A stretch of DNA of 64,000 nt from Pseudovibrio sp. Alg231-02 (GTDB lineage Bacteria > Pseudomonadota > Alphaproteobacteria > Rhizobiales > Stappiaceae), in NCBI RefSeq assembly GCF_900143565.1, contig NZ_FREX01000005.1, forward strand, positions 1-64,000, in the 5' to 3' direction. Below the pieces are notes generated by a model. The model saw only the letters and a program-made list of their open reading frames with translations, was not told where the DNA came from and ran no database searches. The position numbers and the translations under genes are program-made. Every line of letters begins with the position of its first letter. Position 1 is the first letter of the stretch. Below, piece by piece: positions 7,715 to 16,808 of this stretch.

Positions 7715-9546
7715 AACGGCAAAAACACCGGAATGAGCAAGGTGGCAATTGCCAGCGCCATGATCTGCAGTGGCACGCCAATCACCACGTAATCCTTGAA
7801 CCGGTAGTTCCCCGGCCCCATCACCAGCGTATTGATGGGCGAGGCCACAGGCGTACAAAACGCCGTCGAAGCCGCAATCGCAACGCTCATCAAAAACGGC
7901 TCAGGCCGCACACCCATAATCGCAGCCACCTCAAACGCAACAGGCGCAATAAGCACCGCCGTCGCCGTGTTCGACGTAAACTGGCTGAAAACAGAGGTGA
8001 GCAAAAACAACGACATCAGCATCACATAAGGCGGACTATCGCCATAAAGCCCAACGATCTGATCCACGATCAACAGCAGCCCACCCGTCTTTTCCAGAGC
8101 GGTGGCCATGGGCATCATCCCCGCAATCAAAATCAGACTGGGCCAGTTGATGGAGGTGTAAGCCCGATTGACCGAAACACACCCCGCACACACCATAGCC
8201 GTCGCCGCCAGCACAACCGCCGTCACACTGGGCACCACGCGGAAAATGATGAGCGCCAGCATGACCGCCAGAATACCAAGCGCGACAGGCGCCAGCTTGC
8301 GCCGCGGCAGATAGTTCTTAATCTCCTCCGGAAACGCCAACAGAAGAAAACTCTCCCGCGCCGCCTGCAGTTTGCTGATGTTCTCCCAGTCCCCAACCAC
8401 AAGCAACTGGTCCCCAAACTTCAGCTCGATGTTCCCAAAGTTCCCGTGCAGAGTTTCCCCCTTACGGATAAGCCCAACAACGCTCAGGTTGTGGTTGGTC
8501 CGAAACCCGGCACCACTGATCTTTCTGCCGATCAGCTTGGAATCCGGCGCCACAATCAAATCCGCCATGCCAAGCTCACGAGCAGAAAGGTGATGCCCCT
8601 CCTCGCCCATCGGCAACAGCTCCAGCCCGATGCAGGCAAACACATCCCCGCTGATAGGCTCCTGCATCACCCCAAACACAATATCACCAGCCTTGAAGGC
8701 ACGGTTTGTCTGGGTCGATGTCACCTTCAGCCGCTTGGTCGTGGTGGAGGTATACTCCAACCCAAACAGTGTAAGCCCAATCCGCCGCCGCAGCTTCGCA
8801 CTCACAACAGTCTGCCCAACCAGCTCCGAATCCTCACGGACCCGCAGACGGACAATCTTGTCTTCAATATCGTAGGCTTCCAAAAACCCCTGCAGCGTCC
8901 GACGCCCCTGCTCCGTCGCTCCTTGAGGCCGCTGCTGACCACGCAAAAACAGGCGGCCATACACCAGCATGTAAATCACGGCCACAATGAGAATAACGAG
9001 CCCGATCGGCGTGAAGATGAAGAAATTGAATGGCTCCATGCCAGCATTTTGCAACTGAGCATTGGCAATCAGGTTGGGTGGTGTCCCGATCAGCGTCAGC
9101 ATCCCCCCAATCAGCGCCCCATAAGCAAGTGGCATAAGCAGCCGCGAAGGAGAAAGGTTGGAGCGGCTCGCAAGGCGGATAGCAACCGGAATAAAGATCG
9201 CCCCTGCCCCGGTCACACTCATAACAGACGCCAGCGCCGCAACTGTCAGCATCAGCAGAACGATCAGTTTCCACTCCTGATCCCCCGCAATCTGAACGAT
9301 CTTGTCTCCAACCGCATAAGAAATCCCGGTTTGAGCCAGCGCTTCACCGACAATGAACAGTCCGGCAATCAGAATAACAACGGTGGATCCGAAACCCGAA
9401 AGCATTTCAGCAGGCGTCAAAATACCAGACAGCCCAAGCGCCAACATCACCATGATCGCAACAAGGTCCAGCCTCAGCTTGTCAGAGACAAACAGGATGA
9501 CAGCTGCAAACAATACGAAGAAGGTGAAAAGCATTTCCCAAGACAT
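7711..9546 (-). CDS. SLC13/DASS family permease with two RCK_C (TrkA-C) domains
   Basis: A 611-residue inner-membrane transporter. An N-terminal bundle of six hydrophobic segments (1-200) is followed by two tandem TrkA-C/RCK_C domains (about 215-300 and 305-395), of which the second ends in NIELKFGDQLLVVGDW, and then a C-terminal membrane half with SFLLTSVFSQFTSNTATAV-type helices. This is the standard layout of the SLC13 permeases that carry sulfate, dicarboxylates or other anions with sodium; the RCK_C domains suggest ligand control. The substrate cannot be assigned. It ends inside the AraC regulator gene by four bases. Confidence 0.88.
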   Translation of the reverse strand: MSWEMLFTFFVLFAAVILFVSDKLRLDLVAIMVMLALGLSGILTPAEMLSGFGSTVVILIAGLFIVGEALAQTGISYAVGDKIVQIAGDQEWKLIVLLMLTVAALASVMSVTGAGAIFIPVAIRLASRSNLSPSRLLMPLAYGALIGGMLTLIGTPPNLIANAQLQNAGMEPFNFFIFTPIGLVILIVAVIYMLVYGRLFLRGQQRPQGATEQGRRTLQGFLEAYDIEDKIVRLRVREDSELVGQTVVSAKLRRRIGLTLFGLEYTSTTTKRLKVTSTQTNRAFKAGDIVFGVMQEPISGDVFACIGLELLPMGEEGHHLSARELGMADLIVAPDSKLIGRKISGAGFRTNHNLSVVGLIRKGETLHGNFGNIELKFGDQLLVVGDWENISKLQAARESFLLLAFPEEIKNYLPRRKLAPVALGILAVMLALIIFRVVPSVTAVVLAATAMVCAGCVSVNRAYTSINWPSLILIAGMMPMATALEKTGGLLLIVDQIVGLYGDSPPYVMLMSLFLLTSVFSQFTSNTATAVLIAPVAFEVAAIMGVRPEPFLMSVAIAASTAFCTPVASPINTLVMGPGNYRFKDYVVIGVPLQIMALAIATLLIPVFLPF

Positions 9547-9921
9547 CGTCTTAGAGTCCTTCGAGAAGTAAATCAGAGAGTTCTGGTCGCAAAATCTGTG
9601 CGATGTATACGAGGCATACTCGGCAGATCTTAATAAGACAGGAAGTCTTATAGGCCACCGCTTAGTTTATCACGAGATATATGTAAACGTTTTGCTATCA
9701 AACCGCGTATTTGTGACTGTGGATATATTATAGGTTATTACCCCTATACTTTATTCAATTTCGCAAAAGAGCATGAATTCCCTTCATCAAGCTGGCATTC
9801 ATCCCACTTTTGTCCTCCACTCTTGGCAAAACAGATGGTTTCGTCACATCCCGGGATATTCTAGAATTATGACCATAGGGCACAGAATACCACGCGCCTG
9901 ACTTCCACAATGAGGAACGTC
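9547..9921. other. Divergent intergenic region
   Basis: A 375-base spacer between the divergent permease and DUF4336 genes. It must hold both promoters. It contains a dyad AAGACAGGAAGTCTT near 9635 and an AT-rich stretch at 9660-9760. No gene is visible. Confidence 0.4.
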
Positions 9922-10629
9922 ATGTCAACGCTTTACTCATTCGCTCCGGAAATATGGTTGGCAAGTGGACCAGTCATCACAGCCGCACTTGGCTTTCGTT
10001 ACTCAACCCGCATGGCGGTCATCCGCCTGCAAAATGGCGAGCTCTTCATCTGGTCTCCCATAGCTTTGTCAGACAAGTTGAAAGACCAAATAGATGCGCT
10101 CGGCCCCGTTCGCCACATCATCGCACCAAACCATCTGCACGACAGCTTCCTTGCGGAATGGGCCACGGCTTATCCTCAGGCCCAACTCCATGCCGCCCCT
10201 GGTCTGGCTGAAAAGAGACCAGATCTGTCCTTCAGCTCTACCCTGAGCAACACGCCTCAGGCAGATTGGCAAACAGAGATTACCCAGTCTGTCGTGGGTG
10301 GCAACTCCATTACAACAGAGGTGGTGTTCTTTCACAAAGCCAGTAGAACCACGCTGTTCACAGACCTGTTGCAGCAGTTTCCTAAAGGATGGTTCAGAGG
10401 ATGGCGGGCCCTCGTTGCACGGCTCGATTTGATGACAGAACCAACACCAAGTGTGCCACGCAAGTTCCGCCTCGCCTTCCGCGATAAGACAACAGCCCGA
10501 AAAGCACTCAAAAAAATTCTCGGCTGGCCGACAAAAGCGGTCGTAGTCGCACACGGTGATCCTGTAACCACTGACGGTGCTGCTTACCTTGACCAAGCCT
10601 TCCGCTGGTTGAAGATCAGGTCACGCTAG
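9922..10629 (+). CDS. DUF4336 domain protein, metallo-beta-lactamase-like fold
   Basis: A 235-residue protein matching DUF4336: it opens with an aromatic-rich start (YSFAPEIWLASGPV), then TRMAVIRLQNGELFIWSPIA, PVRHIIAPNHLHD (about 69-81), a FHKASRTTLFTDLLQQFP stretch and a final VVAHGDPV. The family resembles MBL-fold hydrolases but with a reduced metal site: NHLHD stands where HxHxDH would be, and AHGDP near the end could supply a late histidine. Activity is unknown. I start at the ATG at 9922, which has GAGGAA five bases upstream, rather than at the ATG four codons earlier. Confidence 0.8.
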   Translation: MSTLYSFAPEIWLASGPVITAALGFRYSTRMAVIRLQNGELFIWSPIALSDKLKDQIDALGPVRHIIAPNHLHDSFLAEWATAYPQAQLHAAPGLAEKRPDLSFSSTLSNTPQADWQTEITQSVVGGNSITTEVVFFHKASRTTLFTDLLQQFPKGWFRGWRALVARLDLMTEPTPSVPRKFRLAFRDKTTARKALKKILGWPTKAVVVAHGDPVTTDGAAYLDQAFRWLKIRSR

Positions 10630-10644
10630 CTTATCGACGCATTA

Positions 10645-10684
10645 GAAAAAACAAAACGGCGGAGAACTCTGGTTCCCCACCGCC
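10645..10684 (-). terminator. Intrinsic terminator between convergent genes
   Basis: On the minus strand GGCGGTGGGGAAC, a CAGA loop and GTTCTCCGCC form a GC-rich hairpin followed by GTTTTGTTTTTT. It follows the stop of the DUF4345 gene and faces the 3' end of the DUF4336 gene. Confidence 0.75.
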
Positions 10685-10719
10685 TAAAACTCCCAGCCCT
10701 TAAAGGAGCATTGATCCTC

Positions 10720-11091
10720 TTAGAAGGGCCGTAAGAAAGCACCAAGCAAAGCTGCGATAAGAACGAGCTCAACAATAAGCGGCGGAACAACTTCTTTTAC
10801 AAATCCATCTGCCAGCAAGCCGACAACACGGCCCAGCGCAACAACACCCAGCAAAATGGCAACAACGACATAGGCTTGCGGCTGCGCCGTCACAAACCCA
10901 ATAATCAAAAGCGCAACACTTGATAAGAACAGCCCACCAATCACAGATCGGATCGTGCTCAGACCGGCAACACCAACGGGCTCAAGCGCAAAGTTCTTCG
11001 TCATGCGCGACGGAGCAAACATTGAGACGGTCCCCAGACCGAGAAGCATAAGTGTCGGGGCGCCAACCATAATGAGATAGATAAGATCCAT
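10720..11091 (-). CDS. DUF4345-like four-helix membrane protein
   Basis: A 123-residue protein with four membrane segments (about 5-25, 45-65, 72-92, 100-120). The motif LSTIRSVIGGLFLSS between helices one and two resembles the conserved stretch of DUF4345 small membrane proteins. The function is unknown. It is monocistronic, with its own terminator downstream and a repeat element directly upstream. Confidence 0.7.
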   Translation of the reverse strand: MDLIYLIMVGAPTLMLLGLGTVSMFAPSRMTKNFALEPVGVAGLSTIRSVIGGLFLSSVALLIIGFVTAQPQAYVVVAILLGVVALGRVVGLLADGFVKEVVPPLIVELVLIAALLGAFLRPF

Positions 11092-11116
11092 AGGTTCTCT
11101 CCAGATTAAATAACTA

Positions 11117-11218
11117 CAGCGTATCTCCGAAAAGTGGAAACCGGTTTTCGGATAAAGAAACGCAAAAACAAAGACGAAAGCAGTTCAGGTGTTTCAGCTT
11201 AAATGCGGACTGCTTTAG
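11117..11218. repeat. R2 interspersed repeat (Rhizobiales-type), long copy
   Basis: About 100 bases starting AGCGTATCTCCGAAAAGTGG, with the inner dyad CCGAAAAGTGGAAACCGGTTTTCGG, then a GGATAAAGAAACGCAAAAAC tail and GCGGACTGCTTTA at the end. The same core recurs in shortened form at 23311, 30004 and 39665. Repeats of this kind are common in rhizobial genomes; the dyad would fold in RNA. Confidence 0.7.
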
Positions 11219-11222
11219 GGAA

Positions 11223-12146
11223 TTAGATGAGTTGATGGACAGCCTGATTGGCGTTGTCCTGAAAACTGTGATTGTTGAGAGCAGAAAAGAGAGAGGCCTG
11301 ATCAGTCAGCTTGCCGATAGCACCTTCACCAGCACTGGCGTAGAAAACACCGCTCTTGAACTTCGGGTCCAGAATACCATCCACATAGCGCTTCGCACCA
11401 TCTTCAACGCCATGCATCATGCCCAGCAAAGGCATCAGAACGCCGCCCACATGCTTGAACAAAAGCCTCTTAACGAAGGGCATATCATCAAACCCGTTGG
11501 TGCCAGTGGTACCGCCCGGGCTCATGGTCACAAAGCGAATATGCGGGTGCTGACGAGCCATGGAAGACATCCATAGAGCGCCAATAAGCTTCACGCTCGC
11601 ATAGGCATCCATTGGATCACTCTTTTTAGTAAACGTGCGCCCATCCACCATAGCGCGGAACTCATCCACAGACGCTTCTTTCAGCACGGGGCGGGCAACA
11701 CCCATCTTAGGAATGCCACGCGCTGCTTCAGAACCTGCATAAAGCACGGTAGAGGTGATCAGTTGACGTTCAAGCATCTCGTCCACCAACACCACATGAC
11801 CCAGCAGGTTCACGGCATAAATGTTGGTTACACCATGTGCAGTCATGCCATTGGGCGACCGGCCACCCACCCCGCCTGCATTAAGAATGAGAGCGTCCAC
11901 CGGTGCCGCCATCTGCCTAATGGCCTGACGCACAGACTCCGGATCCATCACGTCCATCAGGATAATTTCAAAAATTGCGCGTTTGGCCTCAGCTTCAAGC
12001 GCAGCTTTTGCTGCCAAAGCTTTGGCTTCATTGCGACAGGCGAGGTAAATCCTCTCAATACTGCTGGTCTTTGCAAGTTGTCGTGCCGCCTCACGGCCTA
12101 ACCCTGCATTCGCACCGGTAATCAAAACAGATCTGATCGGAGACAT
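11223..12146 (-). CDS. Short-chain dehydrogenase/reductase (SDR)
   Basis: A 307-residue NAD(P)-binding oxidoreductase. It shows the Rossmann glycine motif TGANAGLG (about 9-16), the NAG motif of ALILNAGG (about 88-95) and the catalytic YASVK (about 172-176). It is longer than minimal SDRs and close to the retinol dehydrogenase-like type. I start at the ATG at 12146, with AGGAAA seven bases upstream; an open extension of 35 codons overlaps the divergent LysR promoter and is unlikely. The substrate is unknown. The divergent LysR gene is its probable regulator. Confidence 0.85.
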   Translation of the reverse strand: MSPIRSVLITGANAGLGREAARQLAKTSSIERIYLACRNEAKALAAKAALEAEAKRAIFEIILMDVMDPESVRQAIRQMAAPVDALILNAGGVGGRSPNGMTAHGVTNIYAVNLLGHVVLVDEMLERQLITSTVLYAGSEAARGIPKMGVARPVLKEASVDEFRAMVDGRTFTKKSDPMDAYASVKLIGALWMSSMARQHPHIRFVTMSPGGTTGTNGFDDMPFVKRLLFKHVGGVLMPLLGMMHGVEDGAKRYVDGILDPKFKSGVFYASAGEGAIGKLTDQASLFSALNNHSFQDNANQAVHQLI

Positions 12147-12268
12147 TGCTGCGTTTCCTGTTGAAGTATGTTCGATGAAGGAAACGTACGCTGGTTGAAA
12201 TTTGAAGTGTAGATAGGTAAAAATGGACGTTGTGTTCCAAATTTGAACCACTGGATATAGGCCTGATC

Positions 12269-13183
12269 ATGCAAGAAAACTACGCTCTGAACTGGGATGA
12301 TCTAAAGTACTTTCTGGCCGTGGCCCGCAGCGGAACACTGAGAGGCGGCGCAAACCTGATCCGCGTCAACCACACAACTCTTGCCCGACGACTGGAAGTT
12401 TTGGAAGAACGTGTTGGCAGCCGCTTGTTTGACCGCTCCAAGACAGGACTTGTTTTAACAGAACTGGGCGAAGCGCTTTTTCCCTACGCAGAGCGGGTTG
12501 AAGACGAGATGACGGCAGCCTCACGCATCATCGTCGGGCGAGATGCAGAGCCGCACGGCACCATCTACGTCACCATGCCCCATGGTCTGGCCATGACGTC
12601 CATCATGGATGATCTGGTCTTGTTCGCTGAAAAGTATCCGGAAATCGAGTTAAACCTGAACTTCACAAACAATGTCGCTGACCTGACCAGACGAGAAGCA
12701 GACGTTGGCTTTCGCATCGCTGACGAGGTGACACAAGACGTTGTAGGCCGGAAGCTCGTGCAGATGTCACAAGCAGCATATTGCACACGGGAATACGCTG
12801 AAAAGATCAAAGACAACAACGGCGAAGGCCTGAGTTTCATCGGCTGGCATGAAGCGGAAGGCGAGACAACGGCTCCATGGATCAAAAGTGGCTGCTACCC
12901 AAAAGCGCTCCTGAAGCACAGGGTCTCAGAACTGGTGCCGCTCATTTCTCTGGCCGCCGCAGGTTTAGGCATGGCTTACCTTGCCTGCAATTTGGGCGAC
13001 AGGCATCCCTTGCTTATCCGCGCACCCTTCCAAAAGCCAATGCCCTACCGCAGCCTCTGGCTCCTCCTCCACCGAGACCTCCGCAACACCGCCCGCGTCC
13101 GCCTCTTCGTCGACTTCATAGCGCAACGCATCACCACCCGCCGCAACGAATTCTGGGTCGCTGGAACGACATCTGACAGCTAG
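12269..13183 (+). CDS. LysR family transcriptional regulator
   Basis: A 304-residue LysR protein: N-terminal winged helix-turn-helix (WDDLKYFLAVARSGTLRGGA, then NHTTLARRLEVLEERVG, about 7-50) and a periplasmic-binding-protein-like effector domain. The start at 12269 gives the usual short leader before WDDLKYF. It is divergent from the SDR gene with about 120 bases between, the classical arrangement for control of the neighbour. Its stop codon is the first triplet of an R1 repeat copy, so the repeat sits directly at the 3' end. Confidence 0.88.
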   Translation: MQENYALNWDDLKYFLAVARSGTLRGGANLIRVNHTTLARRLEVLEERVGSRLFDRSKTGLVLTELGEALFPYAERVEDEMTAASRIIVGRDAEPHGTIYVTMPHGLAMTSIMDDLVLFAEKYPEIELNLNFTNNVADLTRREADVGFRIADEVTQDVVGRKLVQMSQAAYCTREYAEKIKDNNGEGLSFIGWHEAEGETTAPWIKSGCYPKALLKHRVSELVPLISLAAAGLGMAYLACNLGDRHPLLIRAPFQKPMPYRSLWLLLHRDLRNTARVRLFVDFIAQRITTRRNEFWVAGTTSDS

Positions 13184-13284
13184 AGCGCGTTCCGTTTGAT
13201 TGGATTCAATCAAACGAGAAGAATTCGCTCCACCAAAGATGTCAGAGCACGATGCGTGAATGCTAATGAACGCGACGTGCTCTA
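13181..13284. repeat. R1 intergenic repeat, full copy
   Basis: A 104-base element bounded by TAGAGC and GCTCTA. It contains a nine-pair hairpin CGTTTGATT / AATCAAACG with a six-base loop, and a GAACGCG-type inner repeat of the left end (GCGCGTTC). It is the same length as the copy at 18388. The LysR stop codon lies in its first three bases. Confidence 0.75.
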
Positions 13285-13347
13285 ATGCTTGGAAAGGTAA
13301 GAGTGGCTTGCCAAAGCAAGAAACTCACTCTTGCCTACCATTCACAA

Positions 13348-14394
13348 TCACTTTCCGTATGTCCCCTTCTCCGGAAAGTGCTTCACACCATCGGCAGCCA
13401 GTTGGAAGCCAGTCATGTAGGGGTCACGATCGTCAAGGAAGAGGGTATTGTAGCCTGTTTTGCGAGCCCAGCCTTCGATGGTTGGGATGATGCCGTCATG
13501 CCCGCCCACTTTGGTTGTTTCCTTCACACCACCCACAAACACAGACCCGATGATGGATTCATGGCGCATGGTGTCGCCAACCTTCAGCTCGCCCTTGGCA
13601 TAAAGGTGCGCAAGGCGGGCAGAAGTGCCGGTGCCACATGGGCTGCGGTCCAGTGCCTTATCGCCATAAAACACCGCATTGCGCCGATCAGCAGCATCCG
13701 AGGTCGGCTTGCCAGTCCATTGAATGTGGCTGATACCGTGGATGCGTTCATCTTCGGCATGGGTCACGGAGTACTTCTCATTCAATGCAGCCCGCAATCG
13801 TGGGCTCCAGTCGAGCAGCTGTGAGACACCTACCTTTTCAAGGCCCGGAAAGTTCTCCTGCTCTTCAACAATGGCGTAGAAGTTGCCGCCATACGCCACA
13901 TCAACGCTGATCTCACCCACACCCGGCAGGTCAACGCTCAAACCAGTCTCTGCCAGATAGCTTGGCACGTTGGTCAGACGAACACTCTCAACATATCCGT
14001 CTTTTTCAAAATACTCAGCAACCACAAGACCAGCAGGCGTATCCAAATACACCTTGCCCGGCTCTCGAGGCTCAATAAGCCCCTCTTCCAGCGCCATAGT
14101 AATCGTACCGATGGTGCCATGCCCACACATGGGCAAACAGCCGGATGTCTCAATAAACAGCACTGCCACATCACAGTCAGGCCGTGTTGGAGGAAACAGC
14201 ATGGAGCCGGACATCATGTCATGCCCACGCGGCTCAAACATCAATCCGGTTCTGATCCAGTCATAGCGCTTGAGAAAATCCGCCCTCCGCTCCAGCATAT
14301 CATTGCCGCGCAAGGCTGGCGTGCCGCCCGCAACCAGTCGCACGGGGTTACCGCAGGTATGCCCATCAACACAGAAAAAACTCTTGGAGACCAA
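13348..14394 (-). CDS. 4-hydroxyproline 2-epimerase (proline racemase family)
   Basis: A 348-residue protein of the proline racemase superfamily with both catalytic cysteines: MCGHGT (about 92-97) and the late DRSPCGTGTSAR (about 257-268). Cys/Cys members next to a D-amino acid oxidoreductase and a DapA homologue are typically 4-hydroxyproline 2-epimerases, converting trans-4-hydroxy-L-proline to the cis-D form. The proposed start is TTG at 14394 behind GGAGGGGAGC. It is last in the three-gene operon. A proline racemase role is the alternative; the context favours hydroxyproline. Confidence 0.85.
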   Translation of the reverse strand: MVSKSFFCVDGHTCGNPVRLVAGGTPALRGNDMLERRADFLKRYDWIRTGLMFEPRGHDMMSGSMLFPPTRPDCDVAVLFIETSGCLPMCGHGTIGTITMALEEGLIEPREPGKVYLDTPAGLVVAEYFEKDGYVESVRLTNVPSYLAETGLSVDLPGVGEISVDVAYGGNFYAIVEEQENFPGLEKVGVSQLLDWSPRLRAALNEKYSVTHAEDERIHGISHIQWTGKPTSDAADRRNAVFYGDKALDRSPCGTGTSARLAHLYAKGELKVGDTMRHESIIGSVFVGGVKETTKVGGHDGIIPTIEGWARKTGYNTLFLDDRDPYMTGFQLAADGVKHFPEKGTYGK

Positions 14395-14480
14395 GCTCCC
14401 CTCCCCTTATTCCATGGCATCAATACAGGATGCCGGCAGTCAACCGATGGAGCCCTCACTCTCCCCCGGCAGAACCGCGC

Positions 14481-15716
14481 TTAAAATCGTTGAGCACTGT
14501 AAAGTGTGCAATCTATTTTTGATGTTTCACCGCAAATCAGGTCACTGACCAACTCAGCCGTAATAGCTGCCTGTGTGAGCCCATGATGACCATGCCCAAA
14601 CGCATAAGTCACGCGGTCGCTTTGTTTAGAATGTCCGATCACCGGCAAAGTATCCGGCATAGAAGGCCGATGCCCCATCCAGCGAATGCCGTTTTCACGG
14701 TTCAGGCCGGGTAACAAACGAGATGCCTTCTCGGCCATCGCGTCAGCCCGCTTCCAGTTGGCTTCCATCTCCAGTCCGCCAAACTCAACAGCACCGCCAA
14801 CCCGCAATCCGTGAGAAAGCTGCGTCACTGCAAAGCCAAGTCCTGGCACCATAACAGCATGCTTCAAAGCAACATTCGGCTCGGAAAATGTGGTGTTGTA
14901 TCCGCGCTCCGTTTCCAGCGGCACCTTGTCTCCCAACTGAGCCGCCAGTGTTTTGGACCAGGCCCCACAGGCAATCACCGCATGATCGCTGAGGATTTGC
15001 TCTTCACCTTCCAGATGCAGAACAATGTGATCACCCTGCGGCTGAACATGGGAAACCGAGGACTTGAGGATCTTACCGCCGTTGCGCTCAAAAGCCTCTG
15101 CAAGGCTCAGGCACAGGGCATGCGGATCATCAACACTCATCCATCCCGGCACCAGTGCTCCACCAACAACATTTTCAGAAAAATCAGGTTCTAACTCACG
15201 GATCTGGTTGCCATTGAGCTCTTCAACCTCAATGCCATGCTCACGTTGCTCCTGCCAGCCCTTACGAACACCCTCAATCTGACTGTGCTCGGTATAAACC
15301 TCAAGACAGCCCTTCATAAACACATGATGTCGCGTGCCTGAGGATTGCCACAGCCGTTCCCATGCAGGCAACGAAGCCTTGTTGATCGCAGCTTTGCCAA
15401 GAACGCTGTGTTTCAGTTTGTCAGGAAGCGATGCCCGCGAGAACCTCAGCATCCATGGTAGGATCTTGAGTGCATAAGCAGGGCGCACAGAAAGTGGCCC
15501 CAGCGGGTCTAACAGCCAGCCGGGTATTTTCCGCCAAATGCCCTTGGATGCCAAAGGCGCAACGTCGGTCCATGCAATGCCAGCCGCGTTGCCACGGCTA
15601 GCCATTTCACCCGGACCATTGCGGTCAATCAGAGCAACCTTATGGCCTTCTTGCTGAAGGCGCAGGGCTGTTGCCAATCCAACAACCCCGGCTCCGATTA
15701 CATGGATGTGTCGCAT
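14481..15716 (-). CDS. FAD-dependent D-amino acid oxidoreductase (D-hydroxyproline dehydrogenase)
   Basis: A 411-residue DAO/DadA-type flavoprotein. It starts with the dinucleotide-binding motif HVIGAGVVGLATALRLQQ (4-21) and ends with a FAD-contacting GHGHHGLTQA (about 379-388). With the epimerase and the deaminase it forms the middle step of hydroxyproline breakdown: oxidation of cis-4-hydroxy-D-proline to 1-pyrroline-4-hydroxy-2-carboxylate. Its start overlaps the deaminase gene by 19 bases, which indicates translational coupling. The alternative is a general D-amino acid dehydrogenase. Confidence 0.82.
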   Translation of the reverse strand: MRHIHVIGAGVVGLATALRLQQEGHKVALIDRNGPGEMASRGNAAGIAWTDVAPLASKGIWRKIPGWLLDPLGPLSVRPAYALKILPWMLRFSRASLPDKLKHSVLGKAAINKASLPAWERLWQSSGTRHHVFMKGCLEVYTEHSQIEGVRKGWQEQREHGIEVEELNGNQIRELEPDFSENVVGGALVPGWMSVDDPHALCLSLAEAFERNGGKILKSSVSHVQPQGDHIVLHLEGEEQILSDHAVIACGAWSKTLAAQLGDKVPLETERGYNTTFSEPNVALKHAVMVPGLGFAVTQLSHGLRVGGAVEFGGLEMEANWKRADAMAEKASRLLPGLNRENGIRWMGHRPSMPDTLPVIGHSKQSDRVTYAFGHGHHGLTQAAITAELVSDLICGETSKIDCTLYSAQRF

Positions 15717-16615
15717 AGCTCTTTAAGCTCCGGCAGTTCCGGGCGGCATGCAACAGCATCTTCCACCACCTTGATGACACGCGCACGCTCCGCACCGGAC
15801 AAAGCCAGACGTGGCGCACGAACACGGTCATTAGAGCCGATAGCGACCATCTCTGCCAACTTGATATTTTGGACTAGATTGGTGGAGACATCCAGATCGA
15901 GAAGCGGGCGGAACCAACGGTAGATCTCAAGCGCTTCCTGATAACGCCCAGCTTTTGCCAGCTTGTAGATAGCAACAGTTTCGCGTGGGAAAGCCACAAC
16001 AAGGCCAGCAACCCAGCCATCAACGCCCATCATCAGGCTTTCAAGCGCAAGGTTATCAACGCCGGTCAGCACCTTGAAACGATCGCCAAAGCGGTTGATC
16101 ACTTCTGTTGCGCGGCGAATGTCATCGGTGGACTCTTTCATCGCCACGATAAGCGGCTCGTCTGCCAGCTCAGCGAACATATCCAATGTCACATCAACAC
16201 CGTAAGCAACCGGGTTGTTGTAAACCATCACCGGAACACCGCCAGCTTTGGCAACTGCCTTGATATGCACCACAGTCTCATGCGGTGCAGAGCGGTAGGG
16301 AACGCCCGGCAGAACCATCAGACCATTTGCACCAGCTGCCGCTGCATCCGCCGCTGCTTTCATCGCGCGGCGTGTGGAGCTTTCGCACACAGTCATGATA
16401 ACGTGTTTGGACCCACAAACCTTTTTGGCGAGCTTGAGAATTTCGATTTTCTCTTCTGGCTCCAGCGCCATCGCTTCACCAAGAGAACCACAAACAATGA
16501 TGCCATCGCAGCCAGCGTCCATCTGCAGTTGGAAGCAACGCTCCATCTCTGCAAAATCAAGCTCATCGTTCTCTGTAAACTTTGTTGTGACAGCCGGGTA
16601 AACACCAGTCCACAT
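15698..16615 (-). CDS. DapA family lyase/deaminase (1-pyrroline-4-hydroxy-2-carboxylate deaminase)
   Basis: A 305-residue DHDPS-family TIM barrel. Family marks are the GSLGE loop (about 43-47), the tyrosine of VMVYNNPVAYG (about 131-141) and the Schiff-base lysine of IVAMKEST (about 160-167). Genuine lysine biosynthesis is unlikely in this operon; the expected reaction is deamination of 1-pyrroline-4-hydroxy-2-carboxylate to 2-oxoglutarate semialdehyde. I start at the ATG at 16615, nine bases after GAGG. It is the first gene of the operon and lies next to a palindromic operator. Confidence 0.82.
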   Translation of the reverse strand: MWTGVYPAVTTKFTENDELDFAEMERCFQLQMDAGCDGIIVCGSLGEAMALEPEEKIEILKLAKKVCGSKHVIMTVCESSTRRAMKAAADAAAAGANGLMVLPGVPYRSAPHETVVHIKAVAKAGGVPVMVYNNPVAYGVDVTLDMFAELADEPLIVAMKESTDDIRRATEVINRFGDRFKVLTGVDNLALESLMMGVDGWVAGLVVAFPRETVAIYKLAKAGRYQEALEIYRWFRPLLDLDVSTNLVQNIKLAEMVAIGSNDRVRAPRLALSGAERARVIKVVEDAVACRPELPELKELCDTSM

Positions 16616-16630
16616 TTTGATTATCCTCAC

Positions 16631-16692
16631 CTGTGATATATTACAGGCAATATGACCTTCAATCCTTCAAAGGTCAATACTGTGATATATCT
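16631..16692. promoter_or_regulatory. Palindromic operator pair of the hydroxyproline operon
   Basis: Upstream of the operon stands CTGTGATATATTACAG (16631-16646), a near-perfect palindrome, and 48 bases further a second TGTGATATATC (about 16680-16690). Between them is a dyad GACCTTCAATCCTTCAAAGGTC. A duplicated TGTGATATAT motif in this position fits a GntR/FCD-type repressor, a class known to control hydroxyproline genes in rhizobia. The regulator itself is not in the window. Confidence 0.6.
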
Positions 16693-16808
16693 GAAAACAA
16701 ATAAATCCAGCACCACAGTGGAAAAGCAATAAATTCAGCAAGTTAATAACGCTGCGGAAAGTGTGTAACCGGCAATCCGACACCTCCCGCAGCTTAATAT
16801 CACCCAGT

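Noticed and set aside
8446-9633. 395-codon frame antisense to the DASS permease
   Set aside because: Composition (Asn, Gln, His, Arg, Pro) is typical of an antisense shadow; the opposite strand encodes a clear permease.
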